Assembly (NCBI GenBank): GCA_018433865.1
Contig: JAHDQJ010000004.1
Span: forward strand, 62,001 to 126,000
Length of the DNA stretch: 64,000 bases
From: Spirochaetales bacterium
GTDB taxonomy: Bacteria > Spirochaetota > Spirochaetia > Sphaerochaetales > Sphaerochaetaceae
Direction of reading: 5' to 3'
Below the pieces are notes generated by a model, which was given only the letters and a program-made list of their open reading frames with translations, was not told the origin of the DNA and did no database searches. The position numbers and the translations under genes were made by a program. Positions 48,385-56,949 of this stretch are shown here, in pieces (position 1 is the first letter of the stretch; every line of letters starts with the position of its first letter).

Positions 48385-49305
48385 ATGGCAGAAAAGATCA
48401 TCATGGATGTGGATACCGGTCACGACGACATGGTGGCCATTGTCATGGCCGCGGGATTGCAGGAGATCGAACTGATGGGCATCGTTGCCGTGTCAGGCAA
48501 TCAGGTGCTTGAGAAAACCTTGTCCAATACGCTGAAGGTGTGTGAGTTGATCGGAGCCGATGTCCCTGTCTTTGCGGGAATGGACAGGCCGTTGCTTCGT
48601 CCGCAGCTGATCGGCGGTGACATCCACGGTGAAACCGGGTTGGATGGTCCGGTCTTTCCTCCGCTGTGCAAGAACGCAGAGCCGATACATGGCGTCCGGT
48701 TCATCATCGATACCGTATTGGCACATCCGCATGAGATCACCTTGGTCCCGGTCGGTCCGCTGACCGATATCGCGATGGCGATGCGGCTCGAGCCTCGCCT
48801 GTCCTCATTGGTCAAGAAGATCGTGCTGATGGGAGGTTCGATGGGGAAGGGCAATCGTACTCCCTACGCCGAGTTCAACATCTTTGCCGATCCCGAAGCG
48901 GCACACATCGTTTTCTCCAGCGGTGCGCCGATCGTGATGATGGGGTTGGATGTTACCCTCCAAGTCCTCCTCGATGACCCCCTGTTGCAACGGTTCCGTT
49001 CCCGAAGGACGAAAAGTGCGACGATGTTCGGAGATTCCATGACCTTCTACACGAAGGCATGCAAGGCGCACGGGAGCGAGCATCCGGCGATGCACGATCC
49101 TTGTTGCATAGCCTACGTGGCAGAGCCTTCATTGTTCACCCTCGAGCGTCGTGATATCACGGTTGAGTTGCAGGACAAGCTTACCTACGGCAAGACCTAT
49201 GCTTCGAAGAGTGAGGACGCGATCGGCAACACATGGGTCGGCGTCAAGGCCGACGCCCCGCGGTTCTGGGAATTGCTGGACCGTGCATTCGATTCCTTGC
49301 CCTGA
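48385..49305 (+). CDS. Inosine-uridine-preferring nucleoside hydrolase
   Basis: A 306-residue IunH/Rih family enzyme with the calcium-binding DVDTGHDD motif at residues 8-15, VPVFAGMDRPL and the PVGPLTDIA loop. The C-terminal catalytic histidine region (HDPCCIAYV) is present. It hydrolyses ribonucleosides to base and ribose. It faces the nucleoside-uptake operon, which ends 2 bp away. ATG 48385 follows GGGAGG. Confidence 0.92.
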   Translation: MAEKIIMDVDTGHDDMVAIVMAAGLQEIELMGIVAVSGNQVLEKTLSNTLKVCELIGADVPVFAGMDRPLLRPQLIGGDIHGETGLDGPVFPPLCKNAEPIHGVRFIIDTVLAHPHEITLVPVGPLTDIAMAMRLEPRLSSLVKKIVLMGGSMGKGNRTPYAEFNIFADPEAAHIVFSSGAPIVMMGLDVTLQVLLDDPLLQRFRSRRTKSATMFGDSMTFYTKACKAHGSEHPAMHDPCCIAYVAEPSLFTLERRDITVELQDKLTYGKTYASKSEDAIGNTWVGVKADAPRFWELLDRAFDSLP

Positions 49306-49306
49306 T

Positions 49307-49939
49307 TCAATGGTATTCGACCAGATGTTCGAGAGGTTCCCGGATCTTCGGTCTCACCGGTTCTGCGGGTAATCCGAAGGGGATGACCAAACCCACCTGC
49401 CACACGTGTGCATCGATGCCGAGCACCTTGATCACCTCCTCCTCCTTGAATCCTTCGATGGCACAGCTCTGGATTCCCTCCGTGGCCGCTGCGTTCATCA
49501 TGTTCGCCGCGGCGATATAGCACTGGGAGCGTGACCAGCACTCGATCCTGCCCGATTCTTGCAGGAATTGATGATAGCCTACATAGTCATCGATGAACGC
49601 TTCCAAGGTACCGGGGAAACGGATTCCACGCTGTGCGACGAAGGCTCCGTACGGCGCATAGGACTCAGCCCGAAGCGCAGTGATGATGATGTTCACCGCT
49701 GCACTCGCGACAGATTCCTGTGCGAAGCATGCTGCAGCCAAGTCCTTGCGCATTGCCGGATCGGTGACCACGTGGAATCTCCACCCCTCCAGACCGAACG
49801 ATGTGGGACTGAGCCGTCCCGCCTCGAGTATCATCCTGATCTGCGCCGAACCAAGAGGTTCTGATGTGAAGGACTTGCACGCGAACCGGACGTGCATCAA
49901 CTCCAAAAATGTTTCCATGGGAGAGTGTCGATCATGCAT
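49307..49939 (-). CDS. Nitroreductase-family flavoprotein
   Basis: About 210 residues with the NfsB-like fold: ELMHVRFACKSFTSEPL, an SPTSFGLEGWRFHVV FMN loop, and SQCYIAAANMMNAAATEGIQSCAIEGF near the C-terminus. It reduces quinones or nitro compounds with FMN. ATG 49939, after GGAG at 7 nt, overlaps the upstream deoD by 8 bp; ATG 49918 is an alternative. It is the last gene of the nucleoside-uptake operon, where its role is not obvious. Confidence 0.82.
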   Translation of the reverse strand: MHDRHSPMETFLELMHVRFACKSFTSEPLGSAQIRMILEAGRLSPTSFGLEGWRFHVVTDPAMRKDLAAACFAQESVASAAVNIIITALRAESYAPYGAFVAQRGIRFPGTLEAFIDDYVGYHQFLQESGRIECWSRSQCYIAAANMMNAAATEGIQSCAIEGFKEEEVIKVLGIDAHVWQVGLVIPFGLPAEPVRPKIREPLEHLVEYH

Positions 49940-50663
49940 GCCGAGACTCCGCGGTGTGTGCGGTCTCGAGAGCGACACGTGCCATCGGACCCATCGCCTC
50001 CATCCGCGTGCGGTCATCCAGGGATGCCCCTGTGACACAACAATCGGTCATGGTGAGTATGGAGAGGGCTCGCTTGCCCATATAAGCCGCAACGCTATAG
50101 AGCGCGTATGTCTCCATGTCCTGGGCAATCGCTCCCATGTGTGACCACGCTTTCCAGCTTTGCTCTCCCAGGGCATTGTAGGAGGAAAAGAGGTCACTGG
50201 AAAATATCATCCCCGCGTGGATGCGAAACCCCAGCTTCCTCGCTTGGCCAAGCGCTGTCTCGAGCAAGGGGAAATCTACGGGAGGACTGTAGCTTCCATG
50301 CAATCGGTACTGATGTGCCCAGTTGCCATCGGTACTCGCCGTGAGGGCGAGTATGAGGTCTCCCGGAACGATCCGTTCGGAAAAACCCCCGCACGTGCCG
50401 ATCCTGATGATCGATTCCACTTTATAGTGCGTGTACAGCTCGTAACTGTAGATACCTGCGGATGGGCCGCCCATGCCGCTTGACATGACGCTTACCCGCT
50501 CGTTGCGGTAGGTACCGGTGAACCCTCGCATGCCCCGCACCGAGGTGACCTCGCGTGCATCGGTGAGAAAGGAGCTTGCCACCCATGCGGCACGGTCGGG
50601 GTCTCCGGGGAGCAGCACCGTCGGAGCGATTTCCCCGATCGCTGCCTTGTTATGGGGTGTCAT
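49932..50663 (-). CDS. deoD: Purine nucleoside phosphorylase, DeoD type (copy 2)
   Basis: A 243-residue phosphorylase with VLLPGDPDRAAWVASSF, GMGGPSAGIYSYEL, RIGTCGGF and AIAQDMETYALY in place of the copy 1 specificity helix (Asp for Val before Met). The catalytic region is TMTDCC, Cys replacing the usual Leu. It shares one operon with the importer, its start overlapping the permease stop by one base. Substrate preference probably differs from copy 1. Confidence 0.92.
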   Translation of the reverse strand: MTPHNKAAIGEIAPTVLLPGDPDRAAWVASSFLTDAREVTSVRGMRGFTGTYRNERVSVMSSGMGGPSAGIYSYELYTHYKVESIIRIGTCGGFSERIVPGDLILALTASTDGNWAHQYRLHGSYSPPVDFPLLETALGQARKLGFRIHAGMIFSSDLFSSYNALGEQSWKAWSHMGAIAQDMETYALYSVAAYMGKRALSILTMTDCCVTGASLDDRTRMEAMGPMARVALETAHTAESRHA

Positions 50664-51571
50664 CAGGAGGCTCCTTTCACATACGGCTTTCCGTTCGCAC
50701 GAGGTGCATAGTTCTTCCCGCTGAAGACGACGAGAGCGATCAACGTGATCACATAAGGCAGGATGTTGAATACTTCGGTGGGGAGTACCCGGAGTGCAGG
50801 AAAGTTGTTTGCGATGATCGCGAAAGCCTGTGCGGTACCGAAGAGGAAGGCGGCGAAGGTAACGCCGACAGGCCTCCAACGGCCGAACGATACGGCGGCG
50901 AGCGCGATGAATCCACGTCCGTTGATCGTATTGGAGGTGTATTGGATCGTCTGGGTAAGCACGATGCATCCTCCGGCAAGCCCTGCGAGGAGTCCGCTGC
51001 TGAGTACTGCGATATAGCGGATCCGCTTTACATTGATACCGACACTGTCGGCAGCATGCGGATGCTCCCCGCACGCCCGCAGGTGCATCCCGAACGGCAA
51101 CTTGTAGAGAACGAACCACGCGAGAAGTACCACGATCACCGCGATATAGGCGGTGGGATAGATCCCCAGCTTGTCGGTCTGCATGCCCATCTTGAACTCA
51201 CGGGTCCTGTCTGCCGAGAAGAGTATCTGCGCCGCGAAGATCGTCACGCCATCCGCGAGAAGGTTGATGCCGGTACCGCTGATGGTCTGGTCAGCGTTCA
51301 GGTTGATCGCCGCGACCGCGTGAATGGCACTGAACGCTGCGCCGATGAGCGCTCCTATGGCAAGGGAGAGCCAGATCGAAGGCATCCCCAATCCTGCGGA
51401 CTCCATGAGTACGTGAGCCGAGGCAGCGGCACATGCGCCGATGCCCATGAGCCCTTCGAGGGCGATGTTCACCACACCCGATTTCTCGCTGATCATGCCT
51501 CCTACGGCGGTGATGAGGATGGGAGAGACAATCATGAGGACGGAGGGAATCATGCCGATGAGTGTGTTCAT
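50663..51571 (-). CDS. Nucleoside ABC transporter permease (COG1079 type)
   Basis: A 302-residue inner-membrane protein with 8-9 helices, with SEKSGVVNIALEGLMGIGA and the ALAAVSFGRWRPVGVTF motif of the simple-sugar/nucleoside (BmpC/NupC) permease group. It pairs with the next upstream permease. ATG 51571 with AAGGAGG overlaps that gene by 4 bp. Confidence 0.93.
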   Translation of the reverse strand: MNTLIGMIPSVLMIVSPILITAVGGMISEKSGVVNIALEGLMGIGACAAASAHVLMESAGLGMPSIWLSLAIGALIGAAFSAIHAVAAINLNADQTISGTGINLLADGVTIFAAQILFSADRTREFKMGMQTDKLGIYPTAYIAVIVVLLAWFVLYKLPFGMHLRACGEHPHAADSVGINVKRIRYIAVLSSGLLAGLAGGCIVLTQTIQYTSNTINGRGFIALAAVSFGRWRPVGVTFAAFLFGTAQAFAIIANNFPALRVLPTEVFNILPYVITLIALVVFSGKNYAPRANGKPYVKGAS

Positions 51572-52686
51572 TTTGCCAATACCTCCTTCTGCAACTGTCT
51601 CTTGCTGCGCCATGCGAGATAGATGGCTATCGCAGAGCGAAGTGCGATGAAGACGACGATGAGGCCTTGGATGATGAAGGTGATCTCCTTCGGTATCTGC
51701 TTGCCTTGCATGAGTGCCTGTGCGTTTTTGAGCATGCCGAAGAGGAATCCCGCGAGCATCGTTCCGATTGCCGTGTTGTTACCGACCAGTGCGACCGCTA
51801 TGCCGTTGAATCCGTAATTGTCCATCCCTGCCAACACCCGTCCGTAACGGAATGATCCGAGCGCCACGATACCTCCGGCAAGTCCGGCGAACGCACCTGC
51901 GATGGCCATGGAGATCGCGATGCTCTTGACCACCGGGATGCCGCTGCACCGGGCCGCCTCACGGTTGAAACCGGTTGCTCGCAATCCGAAGCCCAGATTC
52001 GTCTTCTCCATGATGAACCAGTAGACCACCACGGAGAGTAACATCAGGTAAAATCCGTTGTTCAGCATCGAGTTGTTGGTGAGCGATCGGAACAATCCGT
52101 TTGAAAGCAACGCGGTTTCCGGATAGTTCGCAGTCTTGTACGTGGTCGCTCCGGGAAGCTGCAGGCAGATGATGCGTGAGAGGTAGAGAGCCACGTAGTT
52201 GAGCATGATCGTCGAAACAACCTCAGAGACCTCGAACTTTGCTTTCAGCAGTCCGACGAGACCTCCCCAGACGGCTCCTATGCACATGGCACCGAGGATG
52301 GCGAGCATCCAGTGCAGGCCGGCGACATTCGGACCGAGCAATCCGATGACCTGTGCCACAGTCAGTCCCATGATGTACTGACCCTCTCCCCCAATGTTGA
52401 ACAATCCCGCACGCGCGGCGAACGCCATCGAGAACCCGCAGAGGATGAACGGGACCGCATAATTCAGTGTCTCTCCGATATACCGGACGTTCATCTTTCC
52501 GTTGTCGACGTTATAACCGCTGAGAGATTGCAAGATCGCCTTGTACATGTTCAGCGGATTCTTGCCGACCATCCAGACCAAGATCGTCCCGACCAGAAAT
52601 CCGAGCAACACGACCAGGACCGAGACTGCTCCGTCGGATCCGAGCAGACGGTTGGTGAAGGATTCCCGCCTTTCCAGTGATCTCAT
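51568..52686 (-). CDS. Nucleoside ABC transporter permease (COG4603 type)
   Basis: A 372-residue permease with about 10 helices and the motifs RAGLFNIGGEGQYIMG, VSTIMLNY and GIAVALVGNNTAIGTM typical of the BmpB/NupB group. Overlaps the ATPase gene by 4 bp. With its partner it forms the channel that receives nucleosides from the BMP lipoprotein. Confidence 0.93.
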   Translation of the reverse strand: MRSLERRESFTNRLLGSDGAVSVLVVLLGFLVGTILVWMVGKNPLNMYKAILQSLSGYNVDNGKMNVRYIGETLNYAVPFILCGFSMAFAARAGLFNIGGEGQYIMGLTVAQVIGLLGPNVAGLHWMLAILGAMCIGAVWGGLVGLLKAKFEVSEVVSTIMLNYVALYLSRIICLQLPGATTYKTANYPETALLSNGLFRSLTNNSMLNNGFYLMLLSVVVYWFIMEKTNLGFGLRATGFNREAARCSGIPVVKSIAISMAIAGAFAGLAGGIVALGSFRYGRVLAGMDNYGFNGIAVALVGNNTAIGTMLAGFLFGMLKNAQALMQGKQIPKEITFIIQGLIVVFIALRSAIAIYLAWRSKRQLQKEVLAK

Positions 52687-54215
52687 GCCTCACCTCCTTC
52701 CCGTCGTGATCCGGCCATCATCATACCGATCTCCCGTTCCGATACTTCATGTTGCGCGAAGATGCCGACGATGGATCCCTTGCTGATCGTGGCGATCCTG
52801 TCGCAGAGATTCATGATCTCGTCGAGTTCGAAGGAGATGAGGAGTATGCCCCGTCCCTTGTCCCGCTCGGCGATGATCCGATGTCTGATGTACTCGATCG
52901 CACCGACATCGAGCCCTCGGGTAGGCTGGGCGATCAGCAACACATGCGGCGAGAGGTTGATCTCCCTCGCGACGATCGTCTTCTGTTGGTTTCCTCCCGA
53001 GAGACTGCCCGCTTTCGTCTTGGATCCCTGGCCCGCACGGATATCGAATTGAACGATCAGTTGGCTGGCATCCGCCTCCATTCTCTTCTGATCGAGCAGT
53101 CCATACCTGTTGCTGTAGGGTTTTTGGTAGTAATTCTTCAGGATGCAATTCTCCGCGACGGAAAAATCGCTAACCATGCCGTGTTTCTGCCGGTCCTCCG
53201 GAATGTGCCCGAGACCGAGTTCGATGCGTTTCCTGATCGTCGCTTTCGTGATGTCCTGACCGTCGAGGAGGATCGTCCCGGAAGCTACCGGAGAAAGACC
53301 CGCCAAACCGTAGAGCAACTCTGTCTGTCCGTTTCCATCGACTCCGGCGATCCCTACGATCTCACCTTTGTGCACCTCGACGGAAAGGTCGCGTACCTTC
53401 AGGTGGCCGGCTTGGTCGGCAACCGAAAGGTTTTTGATCGAGAGGACCACCTCACCGATTCGAGCCGGTTTCTTCTCGATCTCGAACTCGACCGCTCTTC
53501 CCACCATCATCTCAGCCAACTGCTGCTCAGAAACATCGGCGACATCGACGGTACCGATGCAGGCACCCCGGCGCAGTACCGTGCAACGATCTGCGACCGC
53601 CTTGATCTCCTTCAGCTTGTGGGTGATGAGCACGATGGTCTTTCCCTCTTCCTTGAGCCTCCGGATGATCTGGATCAACTCTTCGATCTCCTGGGGAGTC
53701 AGCACTGCGGTCGGTTCGTCGAAGATGATGATGTTCGCATTCCTGTAAAGCGTCTTCAGGATTTCGACACGCTGTTGTGCACCGACCGTGATATCCTCGA
53801 CCAATGCTTTGGCATCGACCTTGAGTCCATAGGTTTCCGACAGCTTGGCGACCCGCTTCTCAGCCCTGCCGATGTCGAGCAGGCCGAGCCGACGTGTCGG
53901 TTCCATGCCGAGCACGATGTTCTCGGTGACCGTATAGTTGTGTACCAACTTGAAGTGCTGGTGGACCATCCCGATCCCGAGTTCCGTGGCGACGTTCGGA
54001 TCCTTGATGTCCACCTCTTTCCCATGGATGCGAATGGTTCCGCTGTCGGCATTGTATGCACCGAAGAGGATGGACATGAGGGTCGATTTCCCTGCTCCGT
54101 TCTCTCCCAGGAGCGCGTGGACCTCTCCGTCGGCGACACGGAGTGTCACCTTGTCATTCGCAACCACACCGGGAAAGGTCTTGGTGATGCCGATCATCTC
54201 GATGGCGTGTTCCAC
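52683..54215 (-). CDS. Nucleoside ABC transporter ATPase, two-domain (COG3845 type)
   Basis: A 510-residue protein with two ABC domains. The first has GENGAGKSTLMSILFG and FDEPTAVLTPQE; the second, degenerate half has VDGNGQTELLYGLAG and LSGGNQQKTIVAREI. This is the usual ATPase of PnrA/BMP-type importers for purine nucleosides or simple sugars. A hairpin separates it from the upstream binding-protein gene. Confidence 0.94.
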   Translation of the reverse strand: MEHAIEMIGITKTFPGVVANDKVTLRVADGEVHALLGENGAGKSTLMSILFGAYNADSGTIRIHGKEVDIKDPNVATELGIGMVHQHFKLVHNYTVTENIVLGMEPTRRLGLLDIGRAEKRVAKLSETYGLKVDAKALVEDITVGAQQRVEILKTLYRNANIIIFDEPTAVLTPQEIEELIQIIRRLKEEGKTIVLITHKLKEIKAVADRCTVLRRGACIGTVDVADVSEQQLAEMMVGRAVEFEIEKKPARIGEVVLSIKNLSVADQAGHLKVRDLSVEVHKGEIVGIAGVDGNGQTELLYGLAGLSPVASGTILLDGQDITKATIRKRIELGLGHIPEDRQKHGMVSDFSVAENCILKNYYQKPYSNRYGLLDQKRMEADASQLIVQFDIRAGQGSKTKAGSLSGGNQQKTIVAREINLSPHVLLIAQPTRGLDVGAIEYIRHRIIAERDKGRGILLISFELDEIMNLCDRIATISKGSIVGIFAQHEVSEREIGMMMAGSRREGGEA

Positions 54216-54276
54216 TGTGTTTCCTCCCTGAACCTTCCGTCCTGAAACCTGACTTGGCCCCGATTTCCGGATAGAA

Positions 54277-54303
54277 GTGGTGCGCCGTTCTACGGCGCAC
54301 CAC
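54277..54303 (-). terminator. Strong intercistronic hairpin after the BMP gene
   Basis: A perfect 11-bp stem (54277-54287 with 54293-54303), loop TTCTA, lies in the 118-bp gap between the binding-protein and ATPase genes. No U-run follows on the minus strand, so it is more likely an mRNA-stabilising or partial-termination element than a full terminator. Confidence 0.6.
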
Positions 54304-54333
54304 AGGTACGGTCATGACAACTTGGTGCGTTGA

Positions 54334-55494
54334 TCAGTCATCGAGGGCTGCAAGTCCGGCAGGAGCCGCACCAGCGGCAAGCGCGTCCTTGTAGGTTCCG
54401 TAGATCTTGATCGTCCCGTTGATGACATCGGCCTTCGCTGCATCCACTGCAGCGACGACTTCAGCCTTCAGTTCCGGATTCGCCGTGGAGTAGCCGACAC
54501 CGTCGTCGGACATGGTCATCTTGACGATCTTGCCGCTGAAGGAACCTTCCTCGACGGCATTCAGGCAATAGAGGGATGAGTTCTCGACCTTCTTGAGCAT
54601 CGAGGTCAGGACGGCCGACTTGGTGCCTTCATAGATACCATCCTCGTATTGGTCGCTGTCCACACCGATTGCCCAGACGTTCTTGCCCTGCAACCGATAC
54701 TCCTTCGCCTGGGCGATGGTTCCGTTTCCGGTACCGCCTGCCGCGGAGAAGATTGCGTATACGCCGCTGTCAAACCAGTTCTTCGCCTGTGCTTTTGCCA
54801 GCTCCGGCTTTCCCCAGTCGTTCGCGTAGTAGTCGACGATCTGTGCGTTCGGGAACACCGAGAGGATACCCTGCACATAACCCATCTCGAACTTGGTGAT
54901 CGTGGCTCCGGGGACTCCTCCGATGAAGCCGAACCGGGGATTCGCGATACCTTCGGCCTTAGCCTGCAACGCGGCGGCAAGACCGACTAGGTAGGAACCT
55001 TGCTCCTCACTGTAGATGAACTCCATGACGTTGGGCTGACCGACCCAGTCGACATCGACTATCACGAAATTCTGATCGGGATAGAGCGGAGCGACTTCGC
55101 CGAGCGCGTCTGCCCAGGTGAATCCGGTGACCATGATGATGTCATACCCTTCATCCGCAGCCTGTTTCAGGTTGGGGATATACATGTCCTGGGTCTGAGC
55201 GGTCACGACATCGTAGTACTTGCCGCGGTTCGGGGTGTTTGCGACCGTATCGCCATAGAACTCGACTATTCCCCTCCACGCTGCCGCGTTGAAGGACTTG
55301 TCATCGATTCCCGTGGCATCGGTGAGCAGCCGGATGGTCGGCTTGGCCTGGACGGCTGGTGCCGGAGCTGCCGGTGCAGCTGGGGCTGGGGTTGCGGCGG
55401 GGGCGGTTGCCGTGGCAGCCTCCTTCTTCCCGCAAGAGACCATGACGAGGGCGATAGCAAGCACCATCAACCCTACATACAGAGCTTTTTTCAT
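54334..55494 (-). CDS. BMP/PnrA-family nucleoside-binding lipoprotein
   Basis: A 386-residue lipoprotein: signal peptide ending VMVSC with the lipidated Cys near residue 21, then an Ala/Pro-rich linker of about 25 residues, then the binding fold (TDATGIDDKSFNAAAWRGI, MVTGFTWADALGEVAP, GFIGGVPGATITKFEMGY, FSAAGGTGNGTI and IGVDSDQYE). PnrA proteins of spirochaetes bind purine nucleosides. AAGGAG precedes the ATG. It heads the operon and is separated from the tRNA-Val terminator by about 145 bp. Confidence 0.94.
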   Translation of the reverse strand: MKKALYVGLMVLAIALVMVSCGKKEAATATAPAATPAPAAPAAPAPAVQAKPTIRLLTDATGIDDKSFNAAAWRGIVEFYGDTVANTPNRGKYYDVVTAQTQDMYIPNLKQAADEGYDIIMVTGFTWADALGEVAPLYPDQNFVIVDVDWVGQPNVMEFIYSEEQGSYLVGLAAALQAKAEGIANPRFGFIGGVPGATITKFEMGYVQGILSVFPNAQIVDYYANDWGKPELAKAQAKNWFDSGVYAIFSAAGGTGNGTIAQAKEYRLQGKNVWAIGVDSDQYEDGIYEGTKSAVLTSMLKKVENSSLYCLNAVEEGSFSGKIVKMTMSDDGVGYSTANPELKAEVVAAVDAAKADVINGTIKIYGTYKDALAAGAAPAGLAALDD

Positions 55495-55638
55495 GTGTTT
55501 TCTCCTTGCCAAAAAAAATTTTCGGATACGACAAGAGTATCGCATCACGGATGAATTGAAAAGTCCGATTTCCCATTTGCACTTGACTTCTTCCCAGCTT
55601 CGGTGCGTACTTCCGATCTCCGATTGCCGGTGGACATG

Positions 55639-55667
55639 AAAAAGCCGGATACCCGAAGGTACCCGGC
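55639..55667 (-). terminator. Intrinsic terminator of tRNA-Val copy 1
   Basis: On the minus strand GCCGGGTACC, tetraloop TTCG and GGTATCCGGC (55644-55667, one G-U) are followed by five Us (55639-55643). It lies 4 bp after the tRNA 3' end. Confidence 0.85.
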
Positions 55668-55671
55668 GAGT

Positions 55672-55743
55672 TGGGCGGTATTGGATTTGAACCAACGACT
55701 TCCACCATGTCAAGGTGGCACTCTCCCACTGAGTTAACCGCCC
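55672..55743 (-). tRNA. tRNA-Val (GAC), copy 1
   Basis: A 72-nt cloverleaf: acceptor GGGCGGT/ACCGCCC, discriminator A, anticodon stem CCACC/GGTGG and loop TTGACAT with anticodon GAC (valine), T arm GTTGG/CCAAT with loop TTCAAAT. CCA is not encoded. It has its own promoter and terminator. The second copy at 58058-58129 is identical at 70 of 72 positions and in the same orientation. Confidence 0.95.
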
Positions 55744-55766
55744 GTTGATTCTTGTGACTGGAAAAC

Positions 55767-55795
55767 ACTATACCGTAATCATCGAATCCTGTCCA
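55767..55795 (-). promoter_or_regulatory. Promoter of tRNA-Val copy 1
   Basis: On the minus strand TGGACA (55790-55795), a 17-bp spacer and TATAGT (55767-55772) lie about 24 bp before the tRNA. The other copy has the same -35. Confidence 0.6.
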
Positions 55796-55802
55796 TATAC
55801 AC

Positions 55803-55831
55803 TTGATAACTTGGCCGAACTGAAGTAATCC
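55803..55831 (+). promoter_or_regulatory. Promoter of the dgcNA pair
   Basis: TTGATA (55803-55808), a 17-bp spacer and TAATCC (55826-55831) precede an AGGAGG site and the TTG start at 55867. It lies back-to-back with the tRNA promoter. Confidence 0.45.
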
Positions 55832-55866
55832 TAACTTGCAGGTCTCGAATTGACAGGAGGTGCGTC

Positions 55867-56949
55867 TTGAAAGACGGAAATGCATTGGTATATTGCGACG
55901 AGATGTTCGATACGATATGGGGAAAGACCGCCCACGGACTGGTCCGTTTCACCAAGCGCTACGATGTGCTCGGTGTCATCGATCGGAACCACGTGGGAGA
56001 GGATGCGGGAAAGCTTCTCGACGGGAAGGCCTCGGGAATCCCCATCTACGCCGACCTTGAGTCGGGCATGCACGCGTGTGCCGCGATGGGCAAGCCTGTC
56101 ACGCATTTCGTGTTCGGACTCGCCACCGATGGTGGCCGACTCACCGCGAAAATGCGTGCCGACTTGCTGCAGGCCTTGGAACGGGGCTTGCATGTCGATT
56201 GCGGGATGCACTACTTCCTCTCGGATGATCCGGAAATGCAGGCGGCAGCCAGACAAAGTGGAGCAGTCATCCGGGATATCAGGAAGACACCGCCCAGACA
56301 TGAGCTGCACGGCTACACGGGACGGATCAAGGAGGTCGGATCATTCAGGATCGCGATGTTCGGGACCGACTCTTCGGTCGGCAAGCGTACCACCGCCTGG
56401 AAACTGGTCGATGCCTTCAATGCCCGCGGCATCAAGGCGGAAATGATCGGTACCGGTCAAACCGCCTGGCTGCAGGGAGCGCGCTATGGCGTGCGCATGG
56501 ATGCCCTGATCAATGATTTCGTCGCGGGGGAGATCGAGAACGCGATACTCGAGGCTTGGGATCATGAACGGCCCCAGGTGATGGTGATCGAGGGCCAGGG
56601 GAGCCTGATGAACCCGATTTACCCCGGAGGATTCGAGATCCTCAGCGCAGGACAGCCGCACGCGGTCGTGATGCAGCATGCTCCTCTCAGGGTCGACTAC
56701 GATGGCATTCCCGGGACTCCCGTACACCCGTTGAAAACCCAGATCCAAGCGGTCGAGCTCCTGAGCGGGAAGCCGGTAGTAGCGATCACGATCAACCACG
56801 AGCACATGAAGCCGCAGGAGATCGATGCGCAGTGCGCCAAACTGGAAGCCGAAACTGGATTGCCGACCACGGATGGCCTGTCAGGCGATCTCGGCCCGAT
56901 CGTCGAAGTACTGGTCAGGATGATGGAGACACAGGGGGGAGTGGCATGA
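55867..56949 (+). CDS. dgcN: DUF1611 family protein, probable D-glutamate N-acetyltransferase
   Basis: A 360-residue DUF1611 protein. Residues about 1-155 form a Rossmann-like domain (GVIDRNHVGEDAG, FVFGLATDGGRL); the C-terminal half has a P-loop-like IAMFGTDSSVGKRTTAWKL, then GTGQTAWLQGARYG and MVIEGQGSLMNP. In the described DgcN-DgcA pathway this family acetylates D-glutamate with acetyl-CoA, and the partner epimerase follows, exactly as here. The start is TTG 55867 with AGGAGG at 6 nt. Its stop overlaps dgcA by 4 bp. Activity on D-glutamate is inferred from the pairing. Confidence 0.75.
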   Translation: MKDGNALVYCDEMFDTIWGKTAHGLVRFTKRYDVLGVIDRNHVGEDAGKLLDGKASGIPIYADLESGMHACAAMGKPVTHFVFGLATDGGRLTAKMRADLLQALERGLHVDCGMHYFLSDDPEMQAAARQSGAVIRDIRKTPPRHELHGYTGRIKEVGSFRIAMFGTDSSVGKRTTAWKLVDAFNARGIKAEMIGTGQTAWLQGARYGVRMDALINDFVAGEIENAILEAWDHERPQVMVIEGQGSLMNPIYPGGFEILSAGQPHAVVMQHAPLRVDYDGIPGTPVHPLKTQIQAVELLSGKPVVAITINHEHMKPQEIDAQCAKLEAETGLPTTDGLSGDLGPIVEVLVRMMETQGGVA

